44,510 nt of DNA from Candidatus Daviesbacteria bacterium RIFCSPHIGHO2_02_FULL_36_13 (GTDB lineage: Bacteria; Patescibacteriota; Microgenomatia; Daviesbacterales; UBA10151), in contig MFCV01000047.1 in NCBI GenBank assembly GCA_001777015.1, positions 1-44,510 on the forward strand, in the 5' to 3' direction. A program made the translations under genes and the position numbers. Shown piece after piece: positions 9,157 through 18,519 of the stretch (the stretch's first letter is position 1; each line of letters begins with the position of its first letter). The notes beneath the pieces are model-generated. The model saw only the letters and a program-made list of their open reading frames with translations, was not told the origin of the DNA and made no database searches.

Positions 9157-10154
9157 CTGCTTGATTTTGTTTTTAAAACCTGTTTTTCAATCCAAAGATA
9201 CGTTTTTTCCAAGCCATTCTTTAATTCCAGAGTGGGCTCCCAATTAATTTTTTGTCTTATTAAAGTATTGTCCGAATTTCTCCCCCTAACACCGAGGGGC
9301 CCTTTTATATGCTTTATCTTTAAGTTCTTTTTAGCAATTTTCATAACCATTTTTGCCAACTGGTTTATTGTCACCATCTCCTCTGAACCAATATTGACAG
9401 GGCCTGTAAAATTCGGGGTATTCATTAATCTCCTTACACCATCTAAGCATTCATCTATAAAAAGAAATGATCTGGTTTGCTTACCATCTCCCCACATTTC
9501 TATCTCTCCTCCATCTTTTGCCTCGGCTACCTTACGACATATTGCAGCAGGCGACTTTTCTTTTCCCCCTCGCCATGTACCCTCCGGACCAAAAATATTG
9601 TGAAACCGGGCAATTTTTACATCAAATCCATAGTTTCGATGGTATGCTAAATAAAGCCTTTCGCTAAATAATTTTTCCCATCCGTATTCGCTGTCGGGAG
9701 CTGCAGGATAAGCAGAATCTTCACTACATTTTGGATTATTTGGATCTTCTTGGTTATAGGCCGGATAGATACAGGCCGATGAAGGGTAAAATATTTTTTT
9801 AAATCCTATTTTTCTGCCTAAATTAAGCATATTTAAATTAATTGTTGCTGAATTATTCATTATATCTGCATCCATTTCTCCTGTGAATATATATCCCGCC
9901 CCTCCCATATCAGCAGCCAGTTGATAAACCTCATCAAACTCTTTGTCTAATACTTTCTTACAAACAGATAAATTTCGTAGATCTCCAATAATAAATTCAT
10001 CAGCCTCACTCTTACTAAATTCAGATCGCTTTAGATCCACACCTCTTATCCAATATTTTTCTTTTTTTAATCTTTTTACCAAATGACCCCCTATAAATCC
10101 TCCTGCTCCACAAACTAAGGCTGTCTTTTTTTTCTTTTCTGCTTGTTTGTTCAT
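9153..10154 (-). CDS. NAD-dependent epimerase resembling GDP-mannose 3,5-epimerase (GME)
   Basis: Extended-SDR GAGGFIGGHL; MGGAGYIFTGE...NNSATINLNML; SSACIYP; SAYPAAPDSEYGWEKL; RFHNIFGPEGTWRGGKEKSPAAICRK; MWGDGKQTRSFLFIDECLDG; NIGSEEMVTINQLA. These closely parallel plant GME as remembered. Confidence 0.82.
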   Translation of the reverse strand: MNKQAEKKKKTALVCGAGGFIGGHLVKRLKKEKYWIRGVDLKRSEFSKSEADEFIIGDLRNLSVCKKVLDKEFDEVYQLAADMGGAGYIFTGEMDADIMNNSATINLNMLNLGRKIGFKKIFYPSSACIYPAYNQEDPNNPKCSEDSAYPAAPDSEYGWEKLFSERLYLAYHRNYGFDVKIARFHNIFGPEGTWRGGKEKSPAAICRKVAEAKDGGEIEMWGDGKQTRSFLFIDECLDGVRRLMNTPNFTGPVNIGSEEMVTINQLAKMVMKIAKKNLKIKHIKGPLGVRGRNSDNTLIRQKINWEPTLELKNGLEKTYLWIEKQVLKTKSSR

Positions 10155-10164
10155 ATAAAATTTT

Positions 10165-11130
10165 CTATACTAAATCCTTTAGATATCTTAAAAAAAATTC
10201 TTTAGTTGTATAGTTTTTGACTGCCTTTTTAAAAGCTTGGTCTATTATTTTCTCATAAATTCTAAAATTTTCCAAAATATTTTTAATTTTTTCCTCTAAT
10301 TTTCCTTCCTCAAAGTATACAAATTCTTGATTCTCTTTAAAATACCTTTCAACAAGGTTAAAAGGATCCCTTTTGCATAAAATGAGAGATTTTGAGAATG
10401 CAGCTTCAAATAATCTAGATTTTAATTGTGGAGCAATAACATAATCTGTTAACCTCCAGGACCGATACCATTTGGGGATAAATCTAAAAGCCTTATTTTC
10501 CTGCCAATCTGGAAATTTCCAGACATTATAGATATGCCTCGGGTTCAGATATAATAAATTGTGCACCAAGGTTATCCGGGATTGAGAAATCAGTAACAAC
10601 TTTTCTTGATAAGAGGTACTTTTGTTGGTAACTAAGGGATGGTCGGAATTTGAAACTACCCTATGGTTAAATTTACTAATCGTTTTTATATCTTTAAGAA
10701 TTGGTTTTGATAATATGTGTCCTGTATAAATAATGTCGTATTTTTTGGGTGTTTCTTTCGGAATGTATTGTTCATTAAACGGAAAATAGATTGGTATATG
10801 CTTTTTGTTTCCCTGCCTTTTATTTAACCAATCCGCAGTATAGGGGCAAATAGTAAATATTTTATAAAAATCTCCATCGTATTCATCAGGATTATCCCCA
10901 ACAAAAAATTTATTCGGCTCTTCAAAATCCAGTCTGATAATTTTTTTACTAAGTATGTTATTTAATTGCTTCCTGCTAAAACCGTACTGTCCCCATCTCA
11001 TCTTCTTTGAAAACCCAAAGCCTGCCTCGAGTAATACAAAATTTCCCGCCTGCTTATTAAATCTTCTGAAATTTAAATAATGAGTAGGATCTTGTGTATA
11101 ACCTTTATCTGTTCTTGGTATAACTTTCAT
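10165..11130 (-). CDS. Putative GT1-like glycosyltransferase
   Basis: C-terminal QLKSRLFEAAFSKSLILCKRDPFNLVERYFKENQEFVYFE resembles the GT-B donor-site region of Glyco_trans_1_2 proteins; N-terminal half not recognised. Confidence 0.5.
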   Translation of the reverse strand: MKVIPRTDKGYTQDPTHYLNFRRFNKQAGNFVLLEAGFGFSKKMRWGQYGFSRKQLNNILSKKIIRLDFEEPNKFFVGDNPDEYDGDFYKIFTICPYTADWLNKRQGNKKHIPIYFPFNEQYIPKETPKKYDIIYTGHILSKPILKDIKTISKFNHRVVSNSDHPLVTNKSTSYQEKLLLISQSRITLVHNLLYLNPRHIYNVWKFPDWQENKAFRFIPKWYRSWRLTDYVIAPQLKSRLFEAAFSKSLILCKRDPFNLVERYFKENQEFVYFEEGKLEEKIKNILENFRIYEKIIDQAFKKAVKNYTTKEFFLRYLKDLV

Positions 11131-11131
11131 A

Positions 11132-12625
11132 TTATTCGTTTTTTTTGGGTAAAATCATAAATAAAATTCTTTTATCATAAACCTTAAGTATAAATCCAAA
11201 GATTGCAAAAATCATCGTGTAAATCATTCCTGCAGCGACAAATTCAAACCAGTTTTGTGGATTTATTGCTGTAATTTTTACAATTAAATATGCCAATGAG
11301 GCAAAAATAAGTAACTTTATATAAAACATATAAGGGGCCTCAAAAGGTATTATCCCTCTGATTATCCTTGCAAAAAGAATACTTAAAGATAAACCAACCA
11401 AACTATTTGTTATTGCTACTCCTAAAACACCCATTTTCCAGATAAAAATTGCATTAAAAATTACATGAAATATCCCCACAAATGCAAAAATTTTTAATCT
11501 TTCCCTTATTCTGCCTGTGCCAATAAGAATAGTTCCTAAAATTATAGACATTAAAAGTCCTATTACTCCCAAGGCAATAATAGTAAGGGGGAATTCTACC
11601 AACCCTAACCATTTACTACCAAAGATCAAGCCTACTACTGATGACGGAAACATGACTATAAATAGGGCAAAATATACCCCTATGAATGGGGTGATTTCAA
11701 GAACTTTCTCTACCAAATATGTCAACTTATCTTTTTCACCTTCCATAAGGTGCGAAACTAAAGGCAGAATCAAACCATTAAGGGGATTTAAAAGCATCAT
11801 GGAAATTGAGGCAATCGGATAAATGATATTATAGATGCCCACTTCCCTGACTCCTCTAAATAGAGTCAAGAAAAAAGTATCAGTTAAAATCACAAAAGAA
11901 TACATTACCGATTCTATAAGAGCCGGAAAAGCAAATACCCAAATAAGTTTTAAGGTTTTACCTTCCAGTATAATTTTGTTGCCTGTTAAGAATGGATGGT
12001 GTAAATAAAGCAAATACAGAAAGATTATGGTGGTTGCTATATGCGCCAGGGCCCATGCTATAGCGTAATAGATAACATTGGAAAATTTAAACAGGAAGAA
12101 AAGTTGGGAGAAAACGAAAATTAACAGCCATTTAGAAACCGTAATCGATGAGTAATATTTTGGTTTTTGCAAACCTGTATAGATTTGGCTTAGGGTGTTT
12201 AGGACGGTTGAAGTAACTATGTAAATACAAAAAATATATATCAGATTTTCTGAACCGGCTATTTTAAAATAATTCTTAGCCAAAAAGGGTGCCGATATTG
12301 CCAGTATAGTCGCAACAACAACTGACATGATTGCCGGAATTACCAAACCGTGTATAAAAATATTCCAGGCTTTGGCATAATCTTTAACTTTTAAGTATTT
12401 TGGTAAAAGATAGACCATTGAATATCCAAAGCCTAAATCTATATAGGCCGTGGCTATCCCGAACATGGCTAACACCGCGTAAAATAAACCGTAATCTTCA
12501 ATTGTTAAAGTACGGGAATATAGTATTCTTATTAAATAAGCAAAAAATGACCCTAGAAGAGTCATCACCAGTACGATTACACTGCCCTTAACAACTTTTT
12601 CTTTTAAAGATTGTGCATTATTCAT
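11132..12625 (-). CDS. wzx: Wzx-type oligosaccharide flippase (MATE/MOP superfamily)
   Basis: Polytopic; KEKVVKGSVIVLVMTLLGSFFAYLIRILYSRTLTIEDYGLFYAVLAMFGIATAYIDLGFG is a typical polysaccharide-flippase N-terminus. Track start at 12652 is TTG; ATG at 12625 preferred. Confidence 0.9.
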   Translation of the reverse strand: MNNAQSLKEKVVKGSVIVLVMTLLGSFFAYLIRILYSRTLTIEDYGLFYAVLAMFGIATAYIDLGFGYSMVYLLPKYLKVKDYAKAWNIFIHGLVIPAIMSVVVATILAISAPFLAKNYFKIAGSENLIYIFCIYIVTSTVLNTLSQIYTGLQKPKYYSSITVSKWLLIFVFSQLFFLFKFSNVIYYAIAWALAHIATTIIFLYLLYLHHPFLTGNKIILEGKTLKLIWVFAFPALIESVMYSFVILTDTFFLTLFRGVREVGIYNIIYPIASISMMLLNPLNGLILPLVSHLMEGEKDKLTYLVEKVLEITPFIGVYFALFIVMFPSSVVGLIFGSKWLGLVEFPLTIIALGVIGLLMSIILGTILIGTGRIRERLKIFAFVGIFHVIFNAIFIWKMGVLGVAITNSLVGLSLSILFARIIRGIIPFEAPYMFYIKLLIFASLAYLIVKITAINPQNWFEFVAAGMIYTMIFAIFGFILKVYDKRILFMILPKKNE

Positions 12626-12682
12626 TTTTGGAATAGTATCTAGTATAACCAACGCATCACTGATTATCTACACTTAGAATAT

Positions 12683-12690
12683 GGTATATT
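12683..12690 (+). promoter_or_regulatory. -10 element GGTATATT (TGGTATATT, extended) upstream of 12698
   Basis: TATATT at 12685-12690, ATG 7 nt downstream; no convincing -35. Confidence 0.45.
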
Positions 12691-12697
12691 ATCTTCC

Positions 12698-13675
12698 ATG
12701 TTAAAAAATATCTGTTTAATTGGGGCAGGTAATATTGGCAGCAGACATTTACAGGCTTTGGCTAAAATCACTCAACCACTCTTAATACAAGTTATTGATC
12801 CATCTTCTGATTCTATTGAACAAGCTAAAAAAAGATATGAGGAAGTAATCAAATCGGATTCTCCACACAAGATAGAATATTTCCAAACTATGGATAAGGT
12901 AAATAAACTAATTGATATTGCAATTATTGCTACAAGTTCTAATGTAAGGTATCAGGTTACAAAACAATTATTAGAAAAATCGAAAGTTAAATATATAATT
13001 TTTGAAAAAATACTTTTTGATAAAAAATTACAATACGATGAGATGAAGAGTATTTTAACTAAAAAAAATATTAAGGCCTGGGTAAATTGCAGCATGAGGA
13101 CTGATCCTTTTTATTCTAATCTAAAAAAATCTTTTCAAAACCAGAAAATTACATATATTGTCTACGGCAGCCAGCATGGATTAATTTCTAATGCTATTAA
13201 TTATATTGATCATATCTCTTACCTTACTAATTGCTATGATTTTAAAGTTGATACTAACTTTCTCGATAAAACTCCTATTAAAAGCAAAAGAAAGGGATTT
13301 TTGGAACTAAATGGAACTTTAAACATTCATTTTAAAGACGGCGGTGAAGGCAGCTTTATTTGTTATCCATCTGGCAATGCACCTTTTTTCATAGAAATTT
13401 TATCTGAAAAATATCATTGTATTGTTAGAGCTTTGGATAGTAAATCACTTATCTCAAGCGCTGGTTCAGATTGGAAGTGGCAAATTAAAACAACCCCACT
13501 CTTGTTTCAGAGTCAAATGACAAATTTAGTTGTATCTTCTATCCTTAAATCCGGACTATGTGATCTTCCCCCTTTTGATCTATCTTCGAAGATGCACCTT
13601 AATTTTCTTGAGCCTGTTTTAAAATTCTTAAATCATAACTCCCGGAAAAAATTTGATTACTATCCTTTTACTTAA
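12698..13675 (+). CDS. Gfo/Idh/MocA-like oxidoreductase
   Basis: NICLIGAGNIGSRHLQAL Rossmann motif; IAIIATSSNVRYQVT; YIIFEKILFD. Confidence 0.78.
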   Translation: MLKNICLIGAGNIGSRHLQALAKITQPLLIQVIDPSSDSIEQAKKRYEEVIKSDSPHKIEYFQTMDKVNKLIDIAIIATSSNVRYQVTKQLLEKSKVKYIIFEKILFDKKLQYDEMKSILTKKNIKAWVNCSMRTDPFYSNLKKSFQNQKITYIVYGSQHGLISNAINYIDHISYLTNCYDFKVDTNFLDKTPIKSKRKGFLELNGTLNIHFKDGGEGSFICYPSGNAPFFIEILSEKYHCIVRALDSKSLISSAGSDWKWQIKTTPLLFQSQMTNLVVSSILKSGLCDLPPFDLSSKMHLNFLEPVLKFLNHNSRKKFDYYPFT

Positions 13676-13678
13676 ATT

Positions 13679-14626
13679 ATGGATAAAACAAAAGTGCTTT
13701 TATTTGGAACAGGACCTATGGCGTATGAGTATGCCAAAGTTTTAAAGGCTCAAGGTTATAAATTTATAGTAGTAGGTAGGGGTCAGGATTCTGCAACGAA
13801 TTTTAGGAAAAAAACCGGCATTACACCTTTCATTGGGGGAGCTGTTAAATTTTTATCTACAGATAGCTTTAGCTCTTATAAAGCAATTGTTGCAGTAACA
13901 GGAGATCAGCTTGGGAGTGTTACTATCTCATTAATTAAGCATGGGATAAAATCCATCCTGGTTGAGAAACCGGGGGGATTAGATCAAGAAGAAATCCAAC
14001 ATGTTAGAAATGAAGCCAAGAGACATGCTGTAGAAATTTTTATTGCTTATAATAGAAGATTTTATTCATCTGTAATAACAGCAAGGGGAATTATCAAAGA
14101 AGATGGGGGAATATTATCCTACCATTTTGAGTTTAATGAACCTGGTTATAAAATTGCTCAACTTGAAGACTCCATAGAAATTAAAAACAACTGGCTTTTA
14201 CATAATTCTAGTCATGTGATTGATTTAGCTTTTTTTATAGAAAATCAGCCAAAATTAATGAACTCTCAAATATCAGGTTCCTTAAGTTGGCATCCTGCAG
14301 GTGCAATTTTTACAGGAAGTGGAATTAGTAAAACCAATACTCCATTTACATATCATGCCAATTGGCTGACCCCTGGAAGATGGGGGCTAGAATTCATGAC
14401 TAAAAATTACCGTCTTATTTTTAGACCTATGGAAAAGCTGCATGTTCAAAAAAATGATAGTTTTGAAATAATGGAAGTGAAAATCGATGATAAGTTAGAT
14501 AGAGATTTTAAACCCGGTTTATATAAGGAAGTTGAATCATTTATTAACGGTCAAAGAGACCTTTGTACAATTGATGAGCAGTTTGAACATCTTAAATGGT
14601 ACACTAAAATATTAAAAGGCAGTTAG
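13679..14626 (+). CDS. Gfo/Idh/MocA-like oxidoreductase
   Basis: VLLFGTGPMAYEYAKVLK; ILVEKPGGLD; NSSHVIDLAFF. Confidence 0.75.
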   Translation: MDKTKVLLFGTGPMAYEYAKVLKAQGYKFIVVGRGQDSATNFRKKTGITPFIGGAVKFLSTDSFSSYKAIVAVTGDQLGSVTISLIKHGIKSILVEKPGGLDQEEIQHVRNEAKRHAVEIFIAYNRRFYSSVITARGIIKEDGGILSYHFEFNEPGYKIAQLEDSIEIKNNWLLHNSSHVIDLAFFIENQPKLMNSQISGSLSWHPAGAIFTGSGISKTNTPFTYHANWLTPGRWGLEFMTKNYRLIFRPMEKLHVQKNDSFEIMEVKIDDKLDRDFKPGLYKEVESFINGQRDLCTIDEQFEHLKWYTKILKGS

Positions 14627-14635
14627 AATATTCCA

Positions 14636-15652
14636 ATGTTAAAAAAAATTATTAAAGATTTAGTTTTCACTGTTAATAGAAATCCGGTTAGTAGCTTTAT
14701 ATATGAAAGAGAGATTTCCAAACGATCAAAATTACCAATTACTGATATTTATTCTTTATCAAAACATATACAAGTATTTTCTCCCTTCACCAAAGAAATA
14801 AACCCCGCTAATGATTGGTACGGCCATGCTAAGAATTTTAAAAAATATTTAAATCTGTCTCAGAATTATCAATTTAAATTTATAATTGAACATGGTACAT
14901 ATCTTAATGATAAAGTAGCAGAAGTAGAATTGGAACCCAATCTTCCGACATTTTTAACATATAGCAACTTTAGGGTAAATGTACTCAAAAAATATAGGGA
15001 TCACGCATTTAGCGTAGGACCATTTATTCATTATGCTTCTACTCTTTATTCAAAAGAAAAAATAAATCAAGAAAAAAAACGTTTGGGAAAAAATATTTTA
15101 GTTTTTCCCGCACATTCCTTTTCATACATAATACACGAGTATGACAAAAGCTGGTTCATAAATAACATAAAAAATCTTACCGGAGACTTTAAAACTGTAA
15201 GAATCTGCTTATTCTGGGCAGATATTCAATTGGGATTACACAAATACTATGAACGATTGGGCTATGAGTGTGTAACGGCAGGCCATATTCTTGATCCTAA
15301 TTTTCTCCCCCGACTCAAAACCCTGATTGAAATTTCAGACTTAACTATTTCTAATGATGCAGGTACTCATGTAAGTTATTGTACTTACCTTAATAAACCA
15401 CATATTATTTTTCATAAAGTTCCTAAAGTTAAAGGAAATAAAAAGTGGACTAAAACTTCATTTGATATTTGGACCGCCGAACCTTATAAAGAAATTCTTA
15501 AAGAATTCAGTAAAATTTCCCATAGAGTTACTTCTATTCAAAGGAGGGTAGTAGATAAATATTATGGGAGTAAAAACAATATAAAAACTCCATCAGAGTT
15601 GAGAAAAATAGTTAGCTTTACAGAAAAAATCTATCAAGAAACTAAACGCTAG
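14636..15652 (+). CDS. Uncharacterised protein of glycan loci, possibly GT-B-like
   Basis: Intact 338 aa ORF in the same strand unit as the two oxidoreductases; ISDLTISNDAGTHVSYCTYLNKPHIIFHK resembles a GT-B C-terminal donor region. No confident family. Confidence 0.5.
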   Translation: MLKKIIKDLVFTVNRNPVSSFIYEREISKRSKLPITDIYSLSKHIQVFSPFTKEINPANDWYGHAKNFKKYLNLSQNYQFKFIIEHGTYLNDKVAEVELEPNLPTFLTYSNFRVNVLKKYRDHAFSVGPFIHYASTLYSKEKINQEKKRLGKNILVFPAHSFSYIIHEYDKSWFINNIKNLTGDFKTVRICLFWADIQLGLHKYYERLGYECVTAGHILDPNFLPRLKTLIEISDLTISNDAGTHVSYCTYLNKPHIIFHKVPKVKGNKKWTKTSFDIWTAEPYKEILKEFSKISHRVTSIQRRVVDKYYGSKNNIKTPSELRKIVSFTEKIYQETKR

Positions 15653-16640
15653 AGAGAGATGCCAGTATATCGTTATTTTCAATTGATTTAAATTTTTTTA
15701 CTTTACTATATTTAGATCGCCTTTTAAGATAATCTTCTCTTGTTGGTTCAATTATATTGAAAGGACCTGAATCAATCATGTATTCTTTTTCCTCATCAGT
15801 AAATAATATTTCATTCATTTTCTCTCTTTCCCTAGCTCCTATAATTTTTATTTTATGTTCGCTTCCATTCCCATATTTTTTAATAACTGCTTTAGCCAGG
15901 GTATGAATGTTATATTTCGGCATTTTCAAAACAAATATTTCACTTCCAAGCATCACTGTGGCTGCTACAAATACCAATCTCACAGCATCATAAATACTCA
16001 TAAAATATCTCTCCATCTTTTCATCAGTCAAAGTTAAAGGTTTCCCTTTTTTTATCTGATCAATCCAAAGAGGAATAACCGAGCCTCTGGAATTAACAAC
16101 ATTCCCAAAACGTACAGCTGCAAACTTAAGATTTGGGGCACCAGAATAATTTGATGCTGAAACTACCATTCTTTCCATCATAAGTTTGGTAATACCCATA
16201 AATGTATTTGGATATACTGCCTTATCAGAAGATATAGCAACGACTTTTTTAACATTATGGTCAATTGCCAAATCTAAAACATTTTGGGTACCATAGACAT
16301 TTGTTTTGGTGGCCTCAAAAGGATTCATCTCACAAAAAGGAACATGCTTTAGTGCTGCAGCATGGAAAACAATATCGATATCTTTAAAGGCTCTATCCAA
16401 TCTATCTTTATCACGAATATCTCCAATTAGAAAACGTAGAATTTTTACATTATCTTTCTGTTCCATAAGTTCTTGATGAAGATAGAATTGTTTAGACTCA
16501 TCCCTTGAATAAATTCTTATCTGTTTAGGTCCGTAGCGCAATAATTGTCTTACAATCTCACTGCCAATAGAACCGGTTCCCCCGGTTACTAATATTCTTT
16601 TTCCCTTAAATGCTTTTTTAAATTCACGAGTCAAGTTCAT
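15642..16640 (-). CDS. UDP-GlcNAc 4,6-dehydratase-like (LegB/PseB/CapD type)
   Basis: GKRILVTGGTGSIGSEIVRQLL; HAAALKHVPFCEMNPFEATKTNVYGTQNV; AISSDKAVYPNTFMGITKLMMER; VRFGNVVNSRGSVIP. Confidence 0.92.
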   Translation of the reverse strand: MNLTREFKKAFKGKRILVTGGTGSIGSEIVRQLLRYGPKQIRIYSRDESKQFYLHQELMEQKDNVKILRFLIGDIRDKDRLDRAFKDIDIVFHAAALKHVPFCEMNPFEATKTNVYGTQNVLDLAIDHNVKKVVAISSDKAVYPNTFMGITKLMMERMVVSASNYSGAPNLKFAAVRFGNVVNSRGSVIPLWIDQIKKGKPLTLTDEKMERYFMSIYDAVRLVFVAATVMLGSEIFVLKMPKYNIHTLAKAVIKKYGNGSEHKIKIIGAREREKMNEILFTDEEKEYMIDSGPFNIIEPTREDYLKRRSKYSKVKKFKSIENNDILASLSSV

Positions 16641-17730
16641 ATTTAATTTCTTTCACAATAAATTCTATATCTTTTTTCTTAAGCCCTATATATAAAGGAA
16701 GGGCAAGCGTTTCCTCTGATATCCTTTCTGTAATAGGATAATCTCCTCTTTTAAATCCAAACAATTCTTTCATAAAAGGCTGTAAATGTATAGCAGGCAA
16801 ATAGGGTTTTGTTTGTATTCCTTTTTTTGTTAATTTATTCATTAACAAATTCCTTTTTCCTTGTTTAACTCTTATAACATACACAAAATAAGAATGAGTC
16901 CTATTCAAACCTATCCTTGGAACCTCAATACCAGGAATATTTTTAAGTTCTTTATCGTACCAAGAAGCTATTTTCCTTTTTTGCTCAATCATCCAATTTA
17001 GTTTTTTAAGCTGTGTTATTCCTAATGCTGCACTCATATCATCCATTCTATAGTTGTATCCCAGCCTTTCATGAAGCAGCCAATCTTTTGTATTTGCTCT
17101 TCCCTGATTTCTCATACTATCGCAAAGCTCATAAAGTTTTTTTGAATTTGTCACAATCATACCCCCTTCTCCTGTTGTCATTTGTTTATTAGGATAAAAA
17201 GCAAATGTACCAATATCCCCAGTTATTCCAACCATTTTACCTTCATATTTTGCCCCCAAACTTTCACAGGCATCCTCTAAGATTTTCAGCTTATATTTTT
17301 TAGCTATTTTAAAAATAGGGTCCATTTCGGCAGATTGACCAAAAATGTGGACAGGAAGTATTGCTTTTGTTCTCTTTGTAATAGCTTTTTCTACGAGTTT
17401 TGGATCTATGTTAAATGTAACTTCTTCTATATCTACAAAAATTGGTTTTACATCTTCATAAATTAAACAGTTTGCAGAAGAAACAAAAGAAAATGGAGTT
17501 GTAATTACCTCATCACCAGCTTTTAATCCTAAGGCTCTTACTCCTAAATGCAAAGCTGCTGTACCCGATGATACAGCACATGCGTATTTAACTCCTACAT
17601 ATTTTGCAAATTTATCTTCAAATTCCTTAAGTTTAGGACCAAGAGCTAATTGTCCGGATTTTAAAACCTCAACAACATTTTTGATATCTTCGTCAAGAAT
17701 ATAGGGCTTTGCTATTTGTATTTTTTTCAT
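16624..17730 (-). CDS. DegT/DnrJ/EryC1/StrS sugar aminotransferase (LegC/PseC-like)
   Basis: YACAVSSGTAALHLGVRALGLKAGDEVITTPFSFVSSAN; EDACESLGAKY; TFAFYPNKQMTTGEGGMIVT with intact PLP lysine. Confidence 0.93.
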   Translation of the reverse strand: MKKIQIAKPYILDEDIKNVVEVLKSGQLALGPKLKEFEDKFAKYVGVKYACAVSSGTAALHLGVRALGLKAGDEVITTPFSFVSSANCLIYEDVKPIFVDIEEVTFNIDPKLVEKAITKRTKAILPVHIFGQSAEMDPIFKIAKKYKLKILEDACESLGAKYEGKMVGITGDIGTFAFYPNKQMTTGEGGMIVTNSKKLYELCDSMRNQGRANTKDWLLHERLGYNYRMDDMSAALGITQLKKLNWMIEQKRKIASWYDKELKNIPGIEVPRIGLNRTHSYFVYVIRVKQGKRNLLMNKLTKKGIQTKPYLPAIHLQPFMKELFGFKRGDYPITERISEETLALPLYIGLKKKDIEFIVKEIKYELDS

Positions 17731-18518
17731 TTCTTTATTATTTTATCCAAATACTTCAATAACTCATCATTTACTAAAGTAATGTCCTCATTTCCTACTT
17801 TGATCTTTGCCCCTGTATGTGGAGGAAAGAAGAATGCTCTAATCTTTTTGTTAATGGTATCTAAATCATCTTTTTCTAGATCCACATTTTTCAACTTTTC
17901 TAGTTGTTCTCTATTCAAATATAATCCTCCCTTATTTTCATAAGTTTTAATTTCTTTTCCAGATTGGAAAAGGATTATAGTTTCTTTAAAAAGTTTAAAT
18001 AATTCTTTCTGAGTCTTTTTATATAAGGACATCATATTCTCGTTCTTGCTTATTGGAAACTTTAGAACTTTAATAATAGGACCCTGATCAAACTCCTCAG
18101 TATCTATAAAATGAACACTCACACCATAATCAGACTTATTTTCCAAAATCGCTAAATTGTAGCCGGCACTGCTTTTATAATCAGGCAAAGGAGCTGGATG
18201 AAAATTTATACACCCTGCTTTACCCAATTTAATAAGCGGATTTTTGATCCTCTTTGAATATAAATAGGATATAACAAGATCAACCTTATTAAATCTTTTA
18301 TCTTGTTTTGCAATCAGCTCATACAATTCTCTTTCATTTAAAACAAATAGGATTTTATTTTTGTTTGCCATTTCTAAAAGCTCCTTGTGATAGGGATCAT
18401 TTTCTATGCCAACTATTACAGCAATTTTTGTCTTACTTTCGATTAGGAATCGAACAGCATCAACTGCTCCTTTTTTACGACCCATAAAAATTACTTTTTT
18501 AACTTTTCGACTTTTCAT
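17727..18518 (-). CDS. Formyltransferase-family protein, probable sugar N-formyltransferase
   Basis: CINFHPAPLPDYKSSAGYNLAI and YGVSVHFIDTEEFDQGPII carry the N-x-H...D catalytic triad of N10-formyl-THF formyltransferases; ATGA overlap with the aminotransferase gene. Confidence 0.85.
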   Translation of the reverse strand: MKSRKVKKVIFMGRKKGAVDAVRFLIESKTKIAVIVGIENDPYHKELLEMANKNKILFVLNERELYELIAKQDKRFNKVDLVISYLYSKRIKNPLIKLGKAGCINFHPAPLPDYKSSAGYNLAILENKSDYGVSVHFIDTEEFDQGPIIKVLKFPISKNENMMSLYKKTQKELFKLFKETIILFQSGKEIKTYENKGGLYLNREQLEKLKNVDLEKDDLDTINKKIRAFFFPPHTGAKIKVGNEDITLVNDELLKYLDKIIKK

Positions 18519-18519
18519 T

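Noticed and set aside
9050-9667. Overlapping + strand ORFs at 9050, 9115 and 9467
   Set aside because: Antisense shadows of the strongly supported STELLO-like and GME-like genes.
11517-11822. + strand ORF of 101 aa
   Set aside because: Antisense to the Wzx-like gene; low-complexity translation, no domain.
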